Below are positions 30,328 through 39,760 of a stretch of 64,000 bases of DNA, in pieces. The DNA comes from Streptomyces sp. JH14 (GTDB taxonomy: Bacteria; Actinomycetota; Actinomycetes; Streptomycetales; Streptomycetaceae): assembly GCF_029428675.1 (NCBI RefSeq), contig NZ_JAJNEL010000001.1, positions 4,092,001 to 4,156,000 on the forward strand. Direction: 5' to 3'. A program made the position numbers and the translations under genes. Positions within the stretch are counted from its first letter, which is position 1. Each line of letters starts with the position of its first letter. The notes under the pieces are model-generated. The model had not been told where the DNA came from. It ran no database searches and worked only from the letters and a program-made list of their open reading frames with translations.

Positions 30328-31221
30328 ATGGTGCGGCGCATCGATGTGACCGGATCCGACGGCGTACGCCTCGCAGCCTGGGAGTTCGCCGACCCGCCCA
30401 AAGGGCGCACGGAGGGCGAGCGCGCCCCCGGGGTCTTACTGCTCCATGGACTGATGGGCCGGGCCTCGCACTGGGCGTCCACGACCCGCTGGCTCGCCGA
30501 GCGGTACCGGGCCGTCGGCCTCGACCAGCGGGGCCACGGACGCAGCGAGAAGCCGGCCGAGGGCCCGTACACGCGTGACGCGTATGTCGCCGACGCGGAG
30601 GCGGCGATCGAACAGCTCGGCCTCGCCCCCGTCACGCTCGTCGGCCACTCGATGGGTGCCCTCACCGCCTGGCAGCTCGCCGCGAAGCGCCCCGACCTCG
30701 TCCGGGCCCTGGTCATCTGCGACATGCGGGCCTCCGCGCTCGGCGCGGCCTCGCAGCGGGAGTGGGAGGACTGGTTCAAGTCCTGGCCGGTGCCGTTCGC
30801 GACGCTCTCCGACGTACGGAAGTGGTTCGGCGAGGACGACCCCTGGGTGGAGCGGCCGAACCCGTCCCGAGGCGAGTTCTTCGCCGAGGTGATGGCCGAG
30901 CGGGCCGACGGCTGGCGACCGGTCTTCTCCCGACGCCAGATGCTCCAGTCCCGCGCGACCTGGGTCCACGACGCGCACTGGGAGGAGCTGGCGCAGGTGC
31001 GGTGCCCGACGCTGGTGCTCCGCGGCCTGGACGGCGAGCTGGGCCGTGCGGAGGCCCAGGAGATGGTCCGTGTACTGCCGCGCGGGCAGTACGCGGAGGT
31101 GGCGGACGCCGGTCATCTCGTCCACTACGACCAGCCGGAGGGCTGGCGCGCGGCGGTCGAGCCGTTCCTCGAGCAGTACGCCGAGGACCCCCAGACCGAC
31201 CGCGAACCGGTCTCCTCGTAA
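30328..31221 (+). CDS. Alpha/beta hydrolase, TTA-containing
   Basis: This 297-residue alpha/beta hydrolase has the nucleophile elbow GHSMG with S108, oxyanion HGLMGRA after strand 3, GLDQRGHGRSEKP, and the catalytic His in DAGHLVHYDQPEGW. The acid is probably the Asp in the LRGLDGELG segment. The substrate is unknown, and it may be an esterase or a C-C hydrolase. ATG 30328 is chosen (MVRRIDVTGSDGVRL). GTG at 30298 is an alternative. Codon 37 (30436-30438, Leu in GVLLLHG) is TTA, the only TTA I found in any confident gene here, which predicts dependence on the bldA tRNA. Confidence 0.88.
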   Translation: MVRRIDVTGSDGVRLAAWEFADPPKGRTEGERAPGVLLLHGLMGRASHWASTTRWLAERYRAVGLDQRGHGRSEKPAEGPYTRDAYVADAEAAIEQLGLAPVTLVGHSMGALTAWQLAAKRPDLVRALVICDMRASALGAASQREWEDWFKSWPVPFATLSDVRKWFGEDDPWVERPNPSRGEFFAEVMAERADGWRPVFSRRQMLQSRATWVHDAHWEELAQVRCPTLVLRGLDGELGRAEAQEMVRVLPRGQYAEVADAGHLVHYDQPEGWRAAVEPFLEQYAEDPQTDREPVSS

Positions 31222-31286
31222 CGGCAGCCGTCCGGCGCCCGCCGCACGCCGCCTGCCGGCGAACCCCGCGGCTGCCCCCACCCGGC

Positions 31287-32939
31287 TCACCCCTTGCTGA
31301 CCGCCGCCAGGATCTCCGGGAGCCGGTTCGCCGTGCGGGGAGCCGCCAGCCGCAGCCCCGCCCAGGTGATCAGCGCCCCGTACCCGCCGCCCACCGGAAG
31401 CAGCAGCCACAACCAGTCCTCCGCATCGGCGAGATGCAGCCAGATCGTCGCCACGATCATCGGCGCGCACAGCACCGCCGCCGAGACCATGCCACCGAAG
31501 ATCGAGATCCAGGCGAGCCCGGCCTGCCCCGGTGCCACGTTCTTGAACGCACCGTCCTGCGGTATCGAGTACGGGAAGTTGGCCGACGCCATCGCACCCG
31601 TGGCCAGCATCGCCCCCAGCAGGGCCAGCGAGAGCCCCAGGACGCCCGGGAGCACCTGCCAGTCCCCGAGCACCGCCGCCGTCGCCACGCTCACCAGGAC
31701 CGTGTACGGGAGGGTGATCACCAGCAACGCCAACGCTCGTGCCCGCAGTTCGAGGTACGCGTCCCGGGTGGATGAGATCGTCAGAGCCACTATCCAGAAC
31801 GCGGAGGTGTCCTGTCCGAACTGGTTGTACATCTGGATGCCGAGCATTCCGGCGGCGAAGCATGCGAAGTAGACCGAGCCGGTGCCCTGCACCGCGTTGA
31901 GCAACGGCACGATCAGACCGATGGCGAGCGCCGTCACCCAGGCGGACTTGGTCTTCGGGTCCCGTGCGACATACCGCAGGGTGCGCCGCATCACCGTCCC
32001 CGTACGTCCCTCGGGCAGCAGCGCGGAGAGCCGGGAACGGCCCGCCGCGGACTTCTTGCGGTCCGGATCGGCGGCGGCGAGCGTCGAACCGTCCGGGGCG
32101 GTCATCAGCTTCACCAGACTCCGCTGCCACAGCCACACCAGCGCACCCAGTGCCGCGACGGAAAGCAGCAGTTGCACCACGGCCCGCCCGTACGACCCCT
32201 GGGCCGCGGAGTCCACCGCGCCGATCGCCGAGGCGGGCGGCAGCCAGCGCACCACGTCCGCGGCCGGGTCGAGCGTGGCCAGCCCACCGGACCGGCCGAG
32301 CCGCTGCGCACCGAAGTTGACGAACTGGATGCCGACCGCGATCACCAGCCCGCTGAGCACCGCCAGATCGCGCCCCTTGCGCGACGTCAGCAGCCGGGTG
32401 TTGGCCGTGGCGACGGCCCGCGCCAGTGCCACGCACACCAGCAGTGCCAGCGGCGCGGCCACCACCGCGCACGCCACGGCCGCCGCGCCGTGCGCCACCG
32501 CGAACGCCGAGCCGACCAGCAGGCAGAGGGTGAACAGCGGCCCGATGCCGATCAGGGACGCCATCAGCAGTGCGCCGACCAGCGGGCGCGGTCGCAGCGG
32601 CAGCATCACCAGCCTGCTGGGGTCGAGGGTTTCGTCGCCGCTGGGGAAGAACAGGGGCATCACCGCCCAGCCGAGCGCGAGCAGCGCCGTCAGCAGCACG
32701 ACGAGCGAGCCCGCGTGCGCGTGGCCGCGCAGCGCGGTCAGACCGATGAGCTGGCCGGCCGCGATCAGCAGCGTGACGACGACGGACGTGATGTACGCGG
32801 CCCGTCGCCCCGACGACTGCCGCAGTCCGTTGCGCAGCAGCGTCAGCTTGAGCCGTACGAAGACGGGGACGAGGCCTTCGCCGCCCCGGCCGTCGGAGGG
32901 GCGGGCGGCGGGTGTGACGGGGGCGTCGAGCACGCTCAT
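31287..32939 (-). CDS. ABC-2 type exporter membrane protein
   Basis: This integral membrane protein of about 550 residues has roughly twelve or more hydrophobic helices. Its N-terminal 30 residues are cytoplasmic and it has no ATPase motif. ATG 32939 (MSVLDAPVTPAARP) overlaps the ATPase stop by 4 bp (ATGA), so the two are translated together as one exporter. No signature identifies the substrate. The large permease with long loops resembles Streptomyces ABC-2 proteins of unknown cargo. Confidence 0.85.
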   Translation of the reverse strand: MSVLDAPVTPAARPSDGRGGEGLVPVFVRLKLTLLRNGLRQSSGRRAAYITSVVVTLLIAAGQLIGLTALRGHAHAGSLVVLLTALLALGWAVMPLFFPSGDETLDPSRLVMLPLRPRPLVGALLMASLIGIGPLFTLCLLVGSAFAVAHGAAAVACAVVAAPLALLVCVALARAVATANTRLLTSRKGRDLAVLSGLVIAVGIQFVNFGAQRLGRSGGLATLDPAADVVRWLPPASAIGAVDSAAQGSYGRAVVQLLLSVAALGALVWLWQRSLVKLMTAPDGSTLAAADPDRKKSAAGRSRLSALLPEGRTGTVMRRTLRYVARDPKTKSAWVTALAIGLIVPLLNAVQGTGSVYFACFAAGMLGIQMYNQFGQDTSAFWIVALTISSTRDAYLELRARALALLVITLPYTVLVSVATAAVLGDWQVLPGVLGLSLALLGAMLATGAMASANFPYSIPQDGAFKNVAPGQAGLAWISIFGGMVSAAVLCAPMIVATIWLHLADAEDWLWLLLPVGGGYGALITWAGLRLAAPRTANRLPEILAAVSKG

Positions 32940-33790
32940 CGGGCGCCGCCCAGCCAGTCGAGGGAGTCGCCGGTGTCCCGGCTGCCCGCGCCGACGAGTT
33001 CGAGGAACGCGTTCTGCAGGGACGAGGCCCCGCCGCGTACGTCGGAGAGAGTGCCCTGGGCCCGGATCGTGCCGCCTGCCATCACGGCCACCCAGTCGCA
33101 CAGCGACTCGACGAGCTCCATCACATGGCTGGAGAAGACGACGGTCGCCCCCGAGCCGGTGTACCGCTCGAGAACCCCGCGGATGGTCTGCGCGGAGACC
33201 GGGTCGACGCCCTCGAACGGCTCGTCCAGGAAGAGCACTTCGGGGTTGTGCAGCAGCGCGGCCGCGAGCCCGATCTTCTTGCGCATGCCGGTGGAGTAGT
33301 CGACGACCAGCTTGTGCTGGGCGCCCGCCAGGTCCAGTACGTCCAGGAGCTGGGTGGCCCGCTTGTCGACCTCGGCGCCCGGCAGGCCGCGCAACCGGCC
33401 CGTGTACGCGAGGAGTTCACGCCCCGAGAGGCGATCGAAGAGCCGCAGTCCCTCCGGCAGGACGCCGATCCTGGCCTTCACGTCGACCGGGTCGCGCCAG
33501 ACGTCGCGCCCGCCGACCTCGATCGTTCCGTGGTCGGGCCGGAGCAGCCCGGTCACCATCGACAGCGTGGTGGTCTTGCCCGCACCGTTGGGTCCGACCA
33601 GTCCGATGAACTTGCCTGCGGGCAGCTCCAGATCGATCCCGGCGACCGCGACCTGTTCGCCGAACCGCTTCCAGAGGCCGTGCACGCGGACGGCGGGCGG
33701 CGCCGTGGGCGCTTCGCCCGCCTCCCCTGTGCTCCTCGGTACGGATTCTGCTGCGGGTGCTGTCCCGTCCGACGGTGTCGGGTCCGACAT
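32936..33790 (-). CDS. ABC transporter ATP-binding protein
   Basis: This 284-residue ABC ATPase has Walker A GPNGAGKT (66-73), Q-loop region, signature YSTGMRKKIGL (165-175), Walker B VLFLDEP (185-191) and H-loop SSHVMEL. The first 32 residues are a Pro/Ser/Ala-rich extension. ATG 33790 (MSDPTPSDGT) is selected because AAGGCAGT precedes it and upstream in-frame sequence is non-conserved. It partners with the overlapping permease. CcmA-like domain similarity suggests export, but the cargo is unknown. Confidence 0.94.
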   Translation of the reverse strand: MSDPTPSDGTAPAAESVPRSTGEAGEAPTAPPAVRVHGLWKRFGEQVAVAGIDLELPAGKFIGLVGPNGAGKTTTLSMVTGLLRPDHGTIEVGGRDVWRDPVDVKARIGVLPEGLRLFDRLSGRELLAYTGRLRGLPGAEVDKRATQLLDVLDLAGAQHKLVVDYSTGMRKKIGLAAALLHNPEVLFLDEPFEGVDPVSAQTIRGVLERYTGSGATVVFSSHVMELVESLCDWVAVMAGGTIRAQGTLSDVRGGASSLQNAFLELVGAGSRDTGDSLDWLGGAR

Positions 33791-33830
33791 GGTGCACTGC
33801 CTTTCGCTGTCCCCGTTCATGGGGGACAGA

Positions 33831-34514
33831 CTACGAAAGGCGCGCGCGTGCGTCGGCGGCTTCGCGCCCACAGGCGTAGGCGAGCGGACTGATCAGCTCC
33901 ACCGCATCCGGCAGCCACCGGTTGGCGGGGGTGGGGCGACGGGCCCACTGCACCGCGCCGCGCCCGCCGACCCGGGTCGGCGGCCCCGCCACGTAGTGGC
34001 CTTCGCCGCGGCCGAACAGACCGATGGCGGTGGCGTTCCAGCCCAGCTTCCTCACGAGATCGTCCACTTTGGCCGCCGCGCCGGGCAGCACGAAGAAGAG
34101 CATCCGGCGGTCGGGGGTGCAGGTGACGGGGCCGAGCGGCAGACTCATCCGCTCCATCCGGGCCAGTGCCAGGAAGCCGGCGGACTCCGGTACGTCGATC
34201 GCGTCGAAGGTGCGTCCGGTGGGCAACAGGACCGAGGCCCGGGGGTGCTTGGACCACAACCGGCGGACCGCGGCGGCGCTGCCGGTCGACCGGCTCGCCC
34301 AGTCGGGCCGGTCGGGGTGGGCGCCGGGGGCGGCGCAGCGGGCCTCCCCGCACGAGCACCGCTCCGCCCCCGCCACCGCCTCCAGCCAGGTGCCGGGGAA
34401 CACGTCCCAGTGCCGCTCTTCCGTGTACCGCACTGCGGCGTCGAGCAGTTGCTCTCCTCGTTGTTCGGGGACCTGTGCGGCTTCCGTGACTTTGATGGGC
34501 TCTTCCACGACCAC
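33831..34514 (-). CDS. Bifunctional DNA primase/polymerase (prim-pol) domain protein
   Basis: A protein of about 227 residues with the prim-pol domain found in many actinobacterial chromosomal genes. The core has RYTEERHWDVFPGTWLEA, CSCGEARCAAPGAHPDRPDW (a Cys-rich metal site) and VLLPTGRTFDAIDVPESAG, where the acidic DxD-like pair needed for polymerase activity is only partly visible (DAID). Chromosomal members often lack an adjacent helicase, as here, so the role is unclear. GTG 34514 has GGGAG five bases upstream. GTG 34532 is an alternative. Confidence 0.75.
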   Translation of the reverse strand: MVVEEPIKVTEAAQVPEQRGEQLLDAAVRYTEERHWDVFPGTWLEAVAGAERCSCGEARCAAPGAHPDRPDWASRSTGSAAAVRRLWSKHPRASVLLPTGRTFDAIDVPESAGFLALARMERMSLPLGPVTCTPDRRMLFFVLPGAAAKVDDLVRKLGWNATAIGLFGRGEGHYVAGPPTRVGGRGAVQWARRPTPANRWLPDAVELISPLAYACGREAADARARLS

Positions 34515-34818
34515 CTCAACTCCCGCAACCACCTGGGGTTACGGGCGTGGCGAACGCGGCTCCGGCGCAACGATCCTGCACGTGGGGCGCATGGATGCAT
34601 GGGTGGGGGCGCGCATGACGCGGTGCGTCGCGGGGCGGGTAGCCACATGGGGGGAATCCGGAACAGTTCGCCCAAGGCGAATACGTACCGAACGACAACA
34701 AAGGCATGAGGAACACCGTGAATATCGTGAAGGCCACCAACACGATGCATGTACGCATTTCTTGTGCAAACACCGGGCAGTGATCTCCTCATCGATCACT
34801 GCGGTCTCAGGGGGAAAC
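34515..34818. other. Divergent promoter region, prim-pol/NsdA-like
   Basis: This 300-bp AT-richer stretch holds an inverted repeat around ATGCATGTACGCAT (34745-34758) and a 25-codon frame on the plus strand (34706-34783) that lacks a well-spaced ribosome site. No known gene is recognised. Confidence 0.4.
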
Positions 34819-36201
34819 ATGGCAGCCAGGCCTCTCGTCGCCCGCCAGCCGAACGAACGGCTCCAGGCGCTCATCCAGGAAGCCGGATGTTCCCATGCGG
34901 GACTTGCCCGGCGGGTCAACATGGTCGGTGCGGAGCGCGGCCTCGATCTGCGCTACGACAAGACCTCCGTGGCCCGCTGGCTGCGCGGACAGCAACCCCG
35001 CGGCCGGGCACCGGGAATCATCGCCGAGGCGCTCGGCCGCAAACTCGCCCGTACGGTCACGATCGACGAGATCGGGATGGCCAACGGCAAGAATCTGGCC
35101 TCCGGCATCGGACTGCAGTTCGCGCCGACCGTGACCGGCGCGATCGAGCAGGTCTGCGAGCTGTGGCGCAGCGATGTCGGCCGCCGCGACTTCCTGTCCG
35201 GTTCGGCGGTCGCCTCCTCGGCGCTGGTCGAGCCCAGCCGGGACTGGCTGATCACCGCCGCCGATCCGCTGGTGGCGCGGCCCGCCGGGGCCCGGGTCGG
35301 GATGCCGGACGTCGAAGCGGTGCGGGCGATGACCGCCGCGCTGGTCGACCTCGACCACCGGTTCGGCAGCGGGCACGTCCGGCCGGTCCTGGTGCACTAC
35401 CTGAACAGCGTGGTGTCCGGGCTGCTCTCGGGGGCGTACCGCGAATCGGTCGGGCGGCAGCTGTTCGCGGCGGTCGCGCGGCTCACCGAGCTCGCCGGGT
35501 ACATGGCGGTCGACACGGGACAGCCGGGGCTCGCCCAGCGGTACTACATCCAGGCGCTGCGCCTGGCGCAGGCGGCGGGCGACCGGGCGTACGGCGGGTA
35601 TGTGCTGGCCGCGTCGATGAGCCATCTCGCGGCGCAGCTCGGCAACCCGCGGGAGATCGCCCAGCTGGCGCGGGCCGCCCAGGAGGGGGCGCGCGGGCGG
35701 GTCACCCCGCGCGCGGAGGCGATGTTCCACGCGGCGGAGGCGCGCGGTCACGCGCTGCTCGGCGACGCCCGTACCTGCCAGGAGGCGATGGGCCGGGCGC
35801 TGACGGCACTGGAGCACGCCGAGCCGGACGCGGGCGACGACCCCACCTGGATCGCCCACTTCGACCACGCCTATCTGGCCGACGAGCTGGCGCACTGCCA
35901 CCGCGACCTCGGCCAGGCGGAGGCGGCCGCCCGCCGGGCGGCGGAATCCCTGGCCGGCCACCCGGAGTCCCGGGCCCGCCGCCGCGGCATCGGCCTGGTG
36001 CTGCTCGCCACGGCGCAGGTGCAGCTGCGCGAGGTGGAGCAGGCGTGTCACACGGGGACGCGGGCGATGGAGCTGCTGGGGACGGTCCGGTCCGGCCGGG
36101 GCGCGGAGTATCTGGACGACCTGCAGCAGCGGCTGGTGCCGTACGGGGACGAGCCCGCGGTACGGGAGTTCGGGGCGCGGCTGGAACTCCAGGCGGCCTG
36201 A
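34819..36201 (+). CDS. NsdA-like XRE/TPR transcriptional regulator
   Basis: This 460-residue regulator has an N-terminal XRE-type HTH with LIQEAGCSHAGLARRVN and YDKTSVARWLRGQQPRG, the signature shared with NsdA, the negative regulator of sporulation and antibiotic production. TPR-like helices follow (for example QRYYIQALRLAQAAGDRAYGGY, and ARAAQEGARGRV). NsdA itself is usually a different locus, so this is a paralogue. DNA targets are unknown. ATG 34819 follows CAGGGGGAAAC. The gene has its own promoter region. Confidence 0.85.
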   Translation: MAARPLVARQPNERLQALIQEAGCSHAGLARRVNMVGAERGLDLRYDKTSVARWLRGQQPRGRAPGIIAEALGRKLARTVTIDEIGMANGKNLASGIGLQFAPTVTGAIEQVCELWRSDVGRRDFLSGSAVASSALVEPSRDWLITAADPLVARPAGARVGMPDVEAVRAMTAALVDLDHRFGSGHVRPVLVHYLNSVVSGLLSGAYRESVGRQLFAAVARLTELAGYMAVDTGQPGLAQRYYIQALRLAQAAGDRAYGGYVLAASMSHLAAQLGNPREIAQLARAAQEGARGRVTPRAEAMFHAAEARGHALLGDARTCQEAMGRALTALEHAEPDAGDDPTWIAHFDHAYLADELAHCHRDLGQAEAAARRAAESLAGHPESRARRRGIGLVLLATAQVQLREVEQACHTGTRAMELLGTVRSGRGAEYLDDLQQRLVPYGDEPAVREFGARLELQAA

Positions 36202-36350
36202 CCGGTGGTGACTCATCACTGCGTCGCGGCGACGCTGCGTGTTGCTGCCCGGGCGGCGGGAGGATCGGTGACAACGGGCGCTTGGCACAGGGTGGTAGCC
36301 ACCCGATAGCGTGAGCCGACGATGCCGTAGGTATACACGTAGGAGTCCCG

Positions 36351-37670
36351 GTGACGCAGAGCGGACAGGGTGACGAACAGCAGCTCCCTGCTGTACGGCC
36401 CGCGCACGAAGGTGTCGTGCTGCCCGCAGGTGGCGGCGAGCCCTGGATACCGGGCGGACAGGCCGATCAGGCCGTTCCGGCGGGCGGGGAGCCGTGGGGC
36501 GGGCCCTGGGGGCCGCAGGCGCCGCACGGCCAGTACAACCAGCAGGGCCAGTACGGCCAGGGTCCGGTGGCGTACGGACACGAACCGCAGCCCCAGCCGT
36601 ATGCGCAGCCACTGCCCCCGGAGGTCGGGCCGGGCGCGGGCATGGGTGGGGACGTCGATGCCACGCAGTACATCGCGCCGGTCCCGGCCGGTCCCGCGCC
36701 GGGTGGCCTGCCGCCCGAGAGCCCTGCGGAGGCCACCCAGTTCCTGGCGCACGCCCAGCCGCCCGCAGCGCCCTCCGACGCCGACGCGACCCAGTACATC
36801 CCGCCGGTGCCCGACGGCGCCCCGTACGGCATCAGGCCCGGAACCCCCGGCGAGCGGCAGCCGCCCGCCGAGTTCGACAACCTGTTCCGCAACGAGGAAC
36901 CCGCGGGCGCCACACAGCAGATGCCGCGGTTCGACCCCGGGCCGGCGGAGCCGTACCAGGCCGGCCGGCAGCAGCCCCCTTACCAGCAGCCGCAGATGCA
37001 GCAGCACAGCGACCCGCCGCAGGGGCGGGCCGGGCAGCGCAAGAAGCCGTCGCACATTCCGCTGATCGCGGCAGTCGTCGTGGGCTGCGCGATCGTCGGG
37101 CTCGGGGCGGGTGCGCTGATGAGCGGCGGCGACGACAAGAAGGACGACAAGCAGGCGGTGGCCGCGGCGAGTTCACCCGCCGCCGAGCAGTCCGTGCAGG
37201 CGGCGGCCGACCCGGCGAAGCCGCAGGCCGAGGAGCTCGACAGGCTGCTGGCGGACAGCAACAACAGCCGCTCCGCGGTGATCGGGGCCGTCGAGAAGAC
37301 CAAGTCCTGCAAGGATCTCGACCAGGCGGTCACGGACCTTCAGGGTGCCGCCCGGCAGCGTCGCGAACTGGTGACGCGCCTGCAGGGGCTGTCCGTCGAC
37401 AAGCTGCCGAACCACGCGCAGCTGACCGCTGCGCTCACGAAGGCATGGCAGGCTTCGGCCTCGGCCGACGACCACTACGCGGCATGGGCCGGGCAGGCCA
37501 AGGACGGCAAGAAGGTGTGCCGGCACGGCAAGGCGCGGGCGACGCCGGAGAAGTCTCAGGCGGACCGGGCGAGCGGCGACGCGAGCCAGGCCAAGCAGCA
37601 GGCGTCGGGGCTGTGGAATGCGATTGCCTCGAAGTACGGGCTGACCCGGCGGGCGGCGACGGAACTCTGA
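36351..37670 (+). CDS. Single-pass membrane protein with repeated (D/E)ATQ motifs
   Basis: This 439-residue protein has a cytoplasmic Pro/Gly/Gln-rich tail (residues 1-235), one membrane helix at 236-257, and an exported alpha-helical domain. The exported domain has two Cys (SCKDLD and VCRHGKA). The tail contains four ATQ motifs with acidic or Gly -2 residues: DATQYI at 103 and 145, EATQFL at 127, GATQQM at 186. Such Thr sites look like Ser/Thr-kinase substrates or FHA-binding points (inference). The orientation follows from the basic KKPSH before the helix. GTG 36351 is the only suitable start. Confidence 0.75.
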   Translation: MTQSGQGDEQQLPAVRPAHEGVVLPAGGGEPWIPGGQADQAVPAGGEPWGGPWGPQAPHGQYNQQGQYGQGPVAYGHEPQPQPYAQPLPPEVGPGAGMGGDVDATQYIAPVPAGPAPGGLPPESPAEATQFLAHAQPPAAPSDADATQYIPPVPDGAPYGIRPGTPGERQPPAEFDNLFRNEEPAGATQQMPRFDPGPAEPYQAGRQQPPYQQPQMQQHSDPPQGRAGQRKKPSHIPLIAAVVVGCAIVGLGAGALMSGGDDKKDDKQAVAAASSPAAEQSVQAAADPAKPQAEELDRLLADSNNSRSAVIGAVEKTKSCKDLDQAVTDLQGAARQRRELVTRLQGLSVDKLPNHAQLTAALTKAWQASASADDHYAAWAGQAKDGKKVCRHGKARATPEKSQADRASGDASQAKQQASGLWNAIASKYGLTRRAATEL

Positions 37671-37674
37671 CCCG

Positions 37675-37731
37675 GCGCGGGGCGGGGGGTGAGGGTGCGC
37701 CTGCGGCGGGCCCTCACCCCCCGCCCCGCGC
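37675..37731. terminator. Very strong hairpin terminator
   Basis: Perfectly complementary 21-nt arms (37675-37695 and 37711-37731) with a 15-nt loop begin four bases after the stop of the ATQ-motif gene and are followed by TTTCCC. One of the most stable structures in the window. Confidence 0.85.
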
Positions 37732-37830
37732 TTTCCCGCTGCACCCGGTGTGCGGGCTCCGCCGGGGCCCGGCCTCCGGCGCCCGCTTCTCCGTCGCCGG
37801 AGGGGTTGGTTCTCCGCCGCCGGGCGACTC

Positions 37831-39123
37831 TCAGCCCTTCGCGCTGGCGTTGGACAAGGTGTTCGTCACGTCGACGAACCCCTTCTTCTCCGCCACCAGC
37901 CGCCCCTCCCGTACCACCTGGAACGTCACCTTCCGATTCACGATCCGCGGATACGCCGACGACCCCAGCATGTCCGCGTACCGCCATCGCAGCGGCGGCG
38001 TGAGGCCGCCGGTGTCCACCTGGACGCCCTGGTTCAGCGCGACCGTGAGCTTGCCCGCCGTGATCTGCGGCTCGTCGATCGTCTCGACGATCTTCTTCAG
38101 CACCGTGTACGCGATCCATGTCGTCTGGACACCCGTGTCGTCCGGGTCGATCCGGTTGTCGCCGAAGGCGTACTTGCGGATCGTGCCGCGCATCTCGTCC
38201 CAGCGGGGGTCCCCCGCGTCCGGGTACCACCCGGTGATGTACGCCCCCTCGAACGGGCTCTCCCGCCCACCCGTGCGGTTGATCATCGGCTGGTCGACGC
38301 TGCCGAGTACGGAGGAGATCCGTACGTCCCCGTACGAGGCCTCGAGCCTGCGGAAGGAGTCGAAGAACGTCTCCGTACGGTCCCCGAGCACCGCCGTCAC
38401 ACAGCCGCCGGACGTCCCGGCCCCCTGCAGTGCCTTCCCGGCCGCCTGGTCGTACGAGGTCGCCGCCTCGGCCGCCCTGACGTCCGAGGGGGAGGGCCGG
38501 TGTGCCTCCTTGAGGCCGGTGCTGAGCAGCCATGCCTGGGTGTCGCCGCCCAGGGTGTCGGGCCGCACCACGGAGACCCGGTCGCAACCACGTGCCAGTT
38601 GCTGGGCGTTGCCCGCGAGCAGTGCCGACTGGCCGCCGTTGACGGGGTACGAGTCGTAGCTGTTGAACTCCTCCTCGGAGGCGCCGTAGCCGCCGATGTA
38701 CGGGATTCCCGCGACTTCCAGCGGCGCCATGAAGGCCTGCCCGTGCCGGCTGTACGAGCCGACGACCGCGACCGCCTTCTCCTTGACCGCCCGCCGGGCG
38801 CAGTTCGCCGCACCGATCGAGGTGTCCTCCTCGTTGCACCGCGTGACGAGCAGTTCGTGGCCGTCGATCCCGCCGTTGCTGTTCACCCAGCGTGCGTAGG
38901 CCCGCGCCATGGCGGTCATGCCCACCATGTTCGCCGTGTCGGGGCCGGCGGAGCCGTCGGGGGCCCAGGTCATGACGGTGATGGGCTCCCTGGAGTCCCC
39001 CGAGGCCCCAGGGAGCACACCGCAGCCGGTCATCAGCAAGGCCCCGGCCGCCGCCACACATGTGAGGAGTTTGTAGGGGCGGGGGGAGGTGAGGCGTCGC
39101 CATCCGGTCATGGGCATGAACAT
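37831..39123 (-). CDS. ABC-type substrate-binding lipoprotein (branched-chain amino acid family)
   Basis: This 430-residue exported lipoprotein has a basic N-terminus, a hydrophobic stretch ending ALLMTGC and a lipidated cysteine at C34. The mature part has the type I periplasmic-binding fold of the LivJ/Leu-Ile-Val family, with ITVMTWAPDGSAGPDTANMVGMTAMARAYARWVNSNGGIDGHELLV as the family's opening (landmark). No permease or ATPase lies beside it, so it may work with a transporter elsewhere or as a sensor. ATG 39123 has AGGCGGAA upstream. It is divergent from 39235. Confidence 0.85.
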   Translation of the reverse strand: MFMPMTGWRRLTSPRPYKLLTCVAAAGALLMTGCGVLPGASGDSREPITVMTWAPDGSAGPDTANMVGMTAMARAYARWVNSNGGIDGHELLVTRCNEEDTSIGAANCARRAVKEKAVAVVGSYSRHGQAFMAPLEVAGIPYIGGYGASEEEFNSYDSYPVNGGQSALLAGNAQQLARGCDRVSVVRPDTLGGDTQAWLLSTGLKEAHRPSPSDVRAAEAATSYDQAAGKALQGAGTSGGCVTAVLGDRTETFFDSFRRLEASYGDVRISSVLGSVDQPMINRTGGRESPFEGAYITGWYPDAGDPRWDEMRGTIRKYAFGDNRIDPDDTGVQTTWIAYTVLKKIVETIDEPQITAGKLTVALNQGVQVDTGGLTPPLRWRYADMLGSSAYPRIVNRKVTFQVVREGRLVAEKKGFVDVTNTLSNASAKG

Positions 39124-39234
39124 TTCCGCCTGCGGGGTAACGCTGATGTGTGCTTCGCTCAACGCTCGGTGACGTCCAGGTGAATTGCAGGGGGCGGTGC
39201 GGACCCGGATGAGAGGAACGTACGATCGACAACC

Positions 39235-39732
39235 GTGCAGCAAGGTTCGGAGAACACTTCCCGTCGCGGCCGTCGCTCCTCCACCATGGGCGGCATGCCG
39301 CTCAATGACGTTCCTTGGTGGCGCTGGCGCAGCAATGTGCGCTCGGCGCTGCACATGCTCTCCGACCCCGTCTTCCACCACGAGTGCTGGCTGGCCGGCC
39401 GCGAAGGGTACGGCGACGTCACCGACGCCGTGTACCGCCTGGTCGAGGACACCTGGCTGGACAACTGGTCCGCCGAGAAGTACGTGGGCACGATATTCCG
39501 CGACTCCGGCGAGGCGGCCCTCGTCGATGTCGCCGTGCTGCGGGTGCTGCGCATCATGCACCAGGTCGGCGCGGACGCCCCCGTCTCCGCCTACCTGGAG
39601 CACCACGGGTGGCCGGAGGCCGTACGGGCCGCCCGTGAGGCCCATGTGCTGCTCGCCACGAACGACGGGGAGGACCCGGACGTTCCGCCGCGTTCGCTCG
39701 ATGTGCTTCGCATCATGACCAGAACCGCCTGA
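39235..39732 (+). CDS. Conserved actinobacterial hypothetical protein
   Basis: This 165-residue soluble protein begins MQQGSENTSRRGRRSS and has a DVPWWRWRSNVRSALHMLSDP core, which I recall as conserved beside purU in Streptomyces. It has many Trp and His residues and no catalytic motif. GTG 39235 is the first start in frame. ATG 39286 would remove the basic N-terminus. Function is unknown. It lies 28 bp before purU and may be co-transcribed with it. Confidence 0.8.
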   Translation: MQQGSENTSRRGRRSSTMGGMPLNDVPWWRWRSNVRSALHMLSDPVFHHECWLAGREGYGDVTDAVYRLVEDTWLDNWSAEKYVGTIFRDSGEAALVDVAVLRVLRIMHQVGADAPVSAYLEHHGWPEAVRAAREAHVLLATNDGEDPDVPPRSLDVLRIMTRTA

Positions 39733-39760
39733 ACCGCGGGCGGTGTGGCACGCTACGGGC

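Noticed and set aside
34516..34773. Minus-strand 85-codon frame with a hydrophobic N-terminus before the NsdA-like gene
   Set aside because: Poor codon bias and no ribosome site; it overlaps promoter DNA and has no family.
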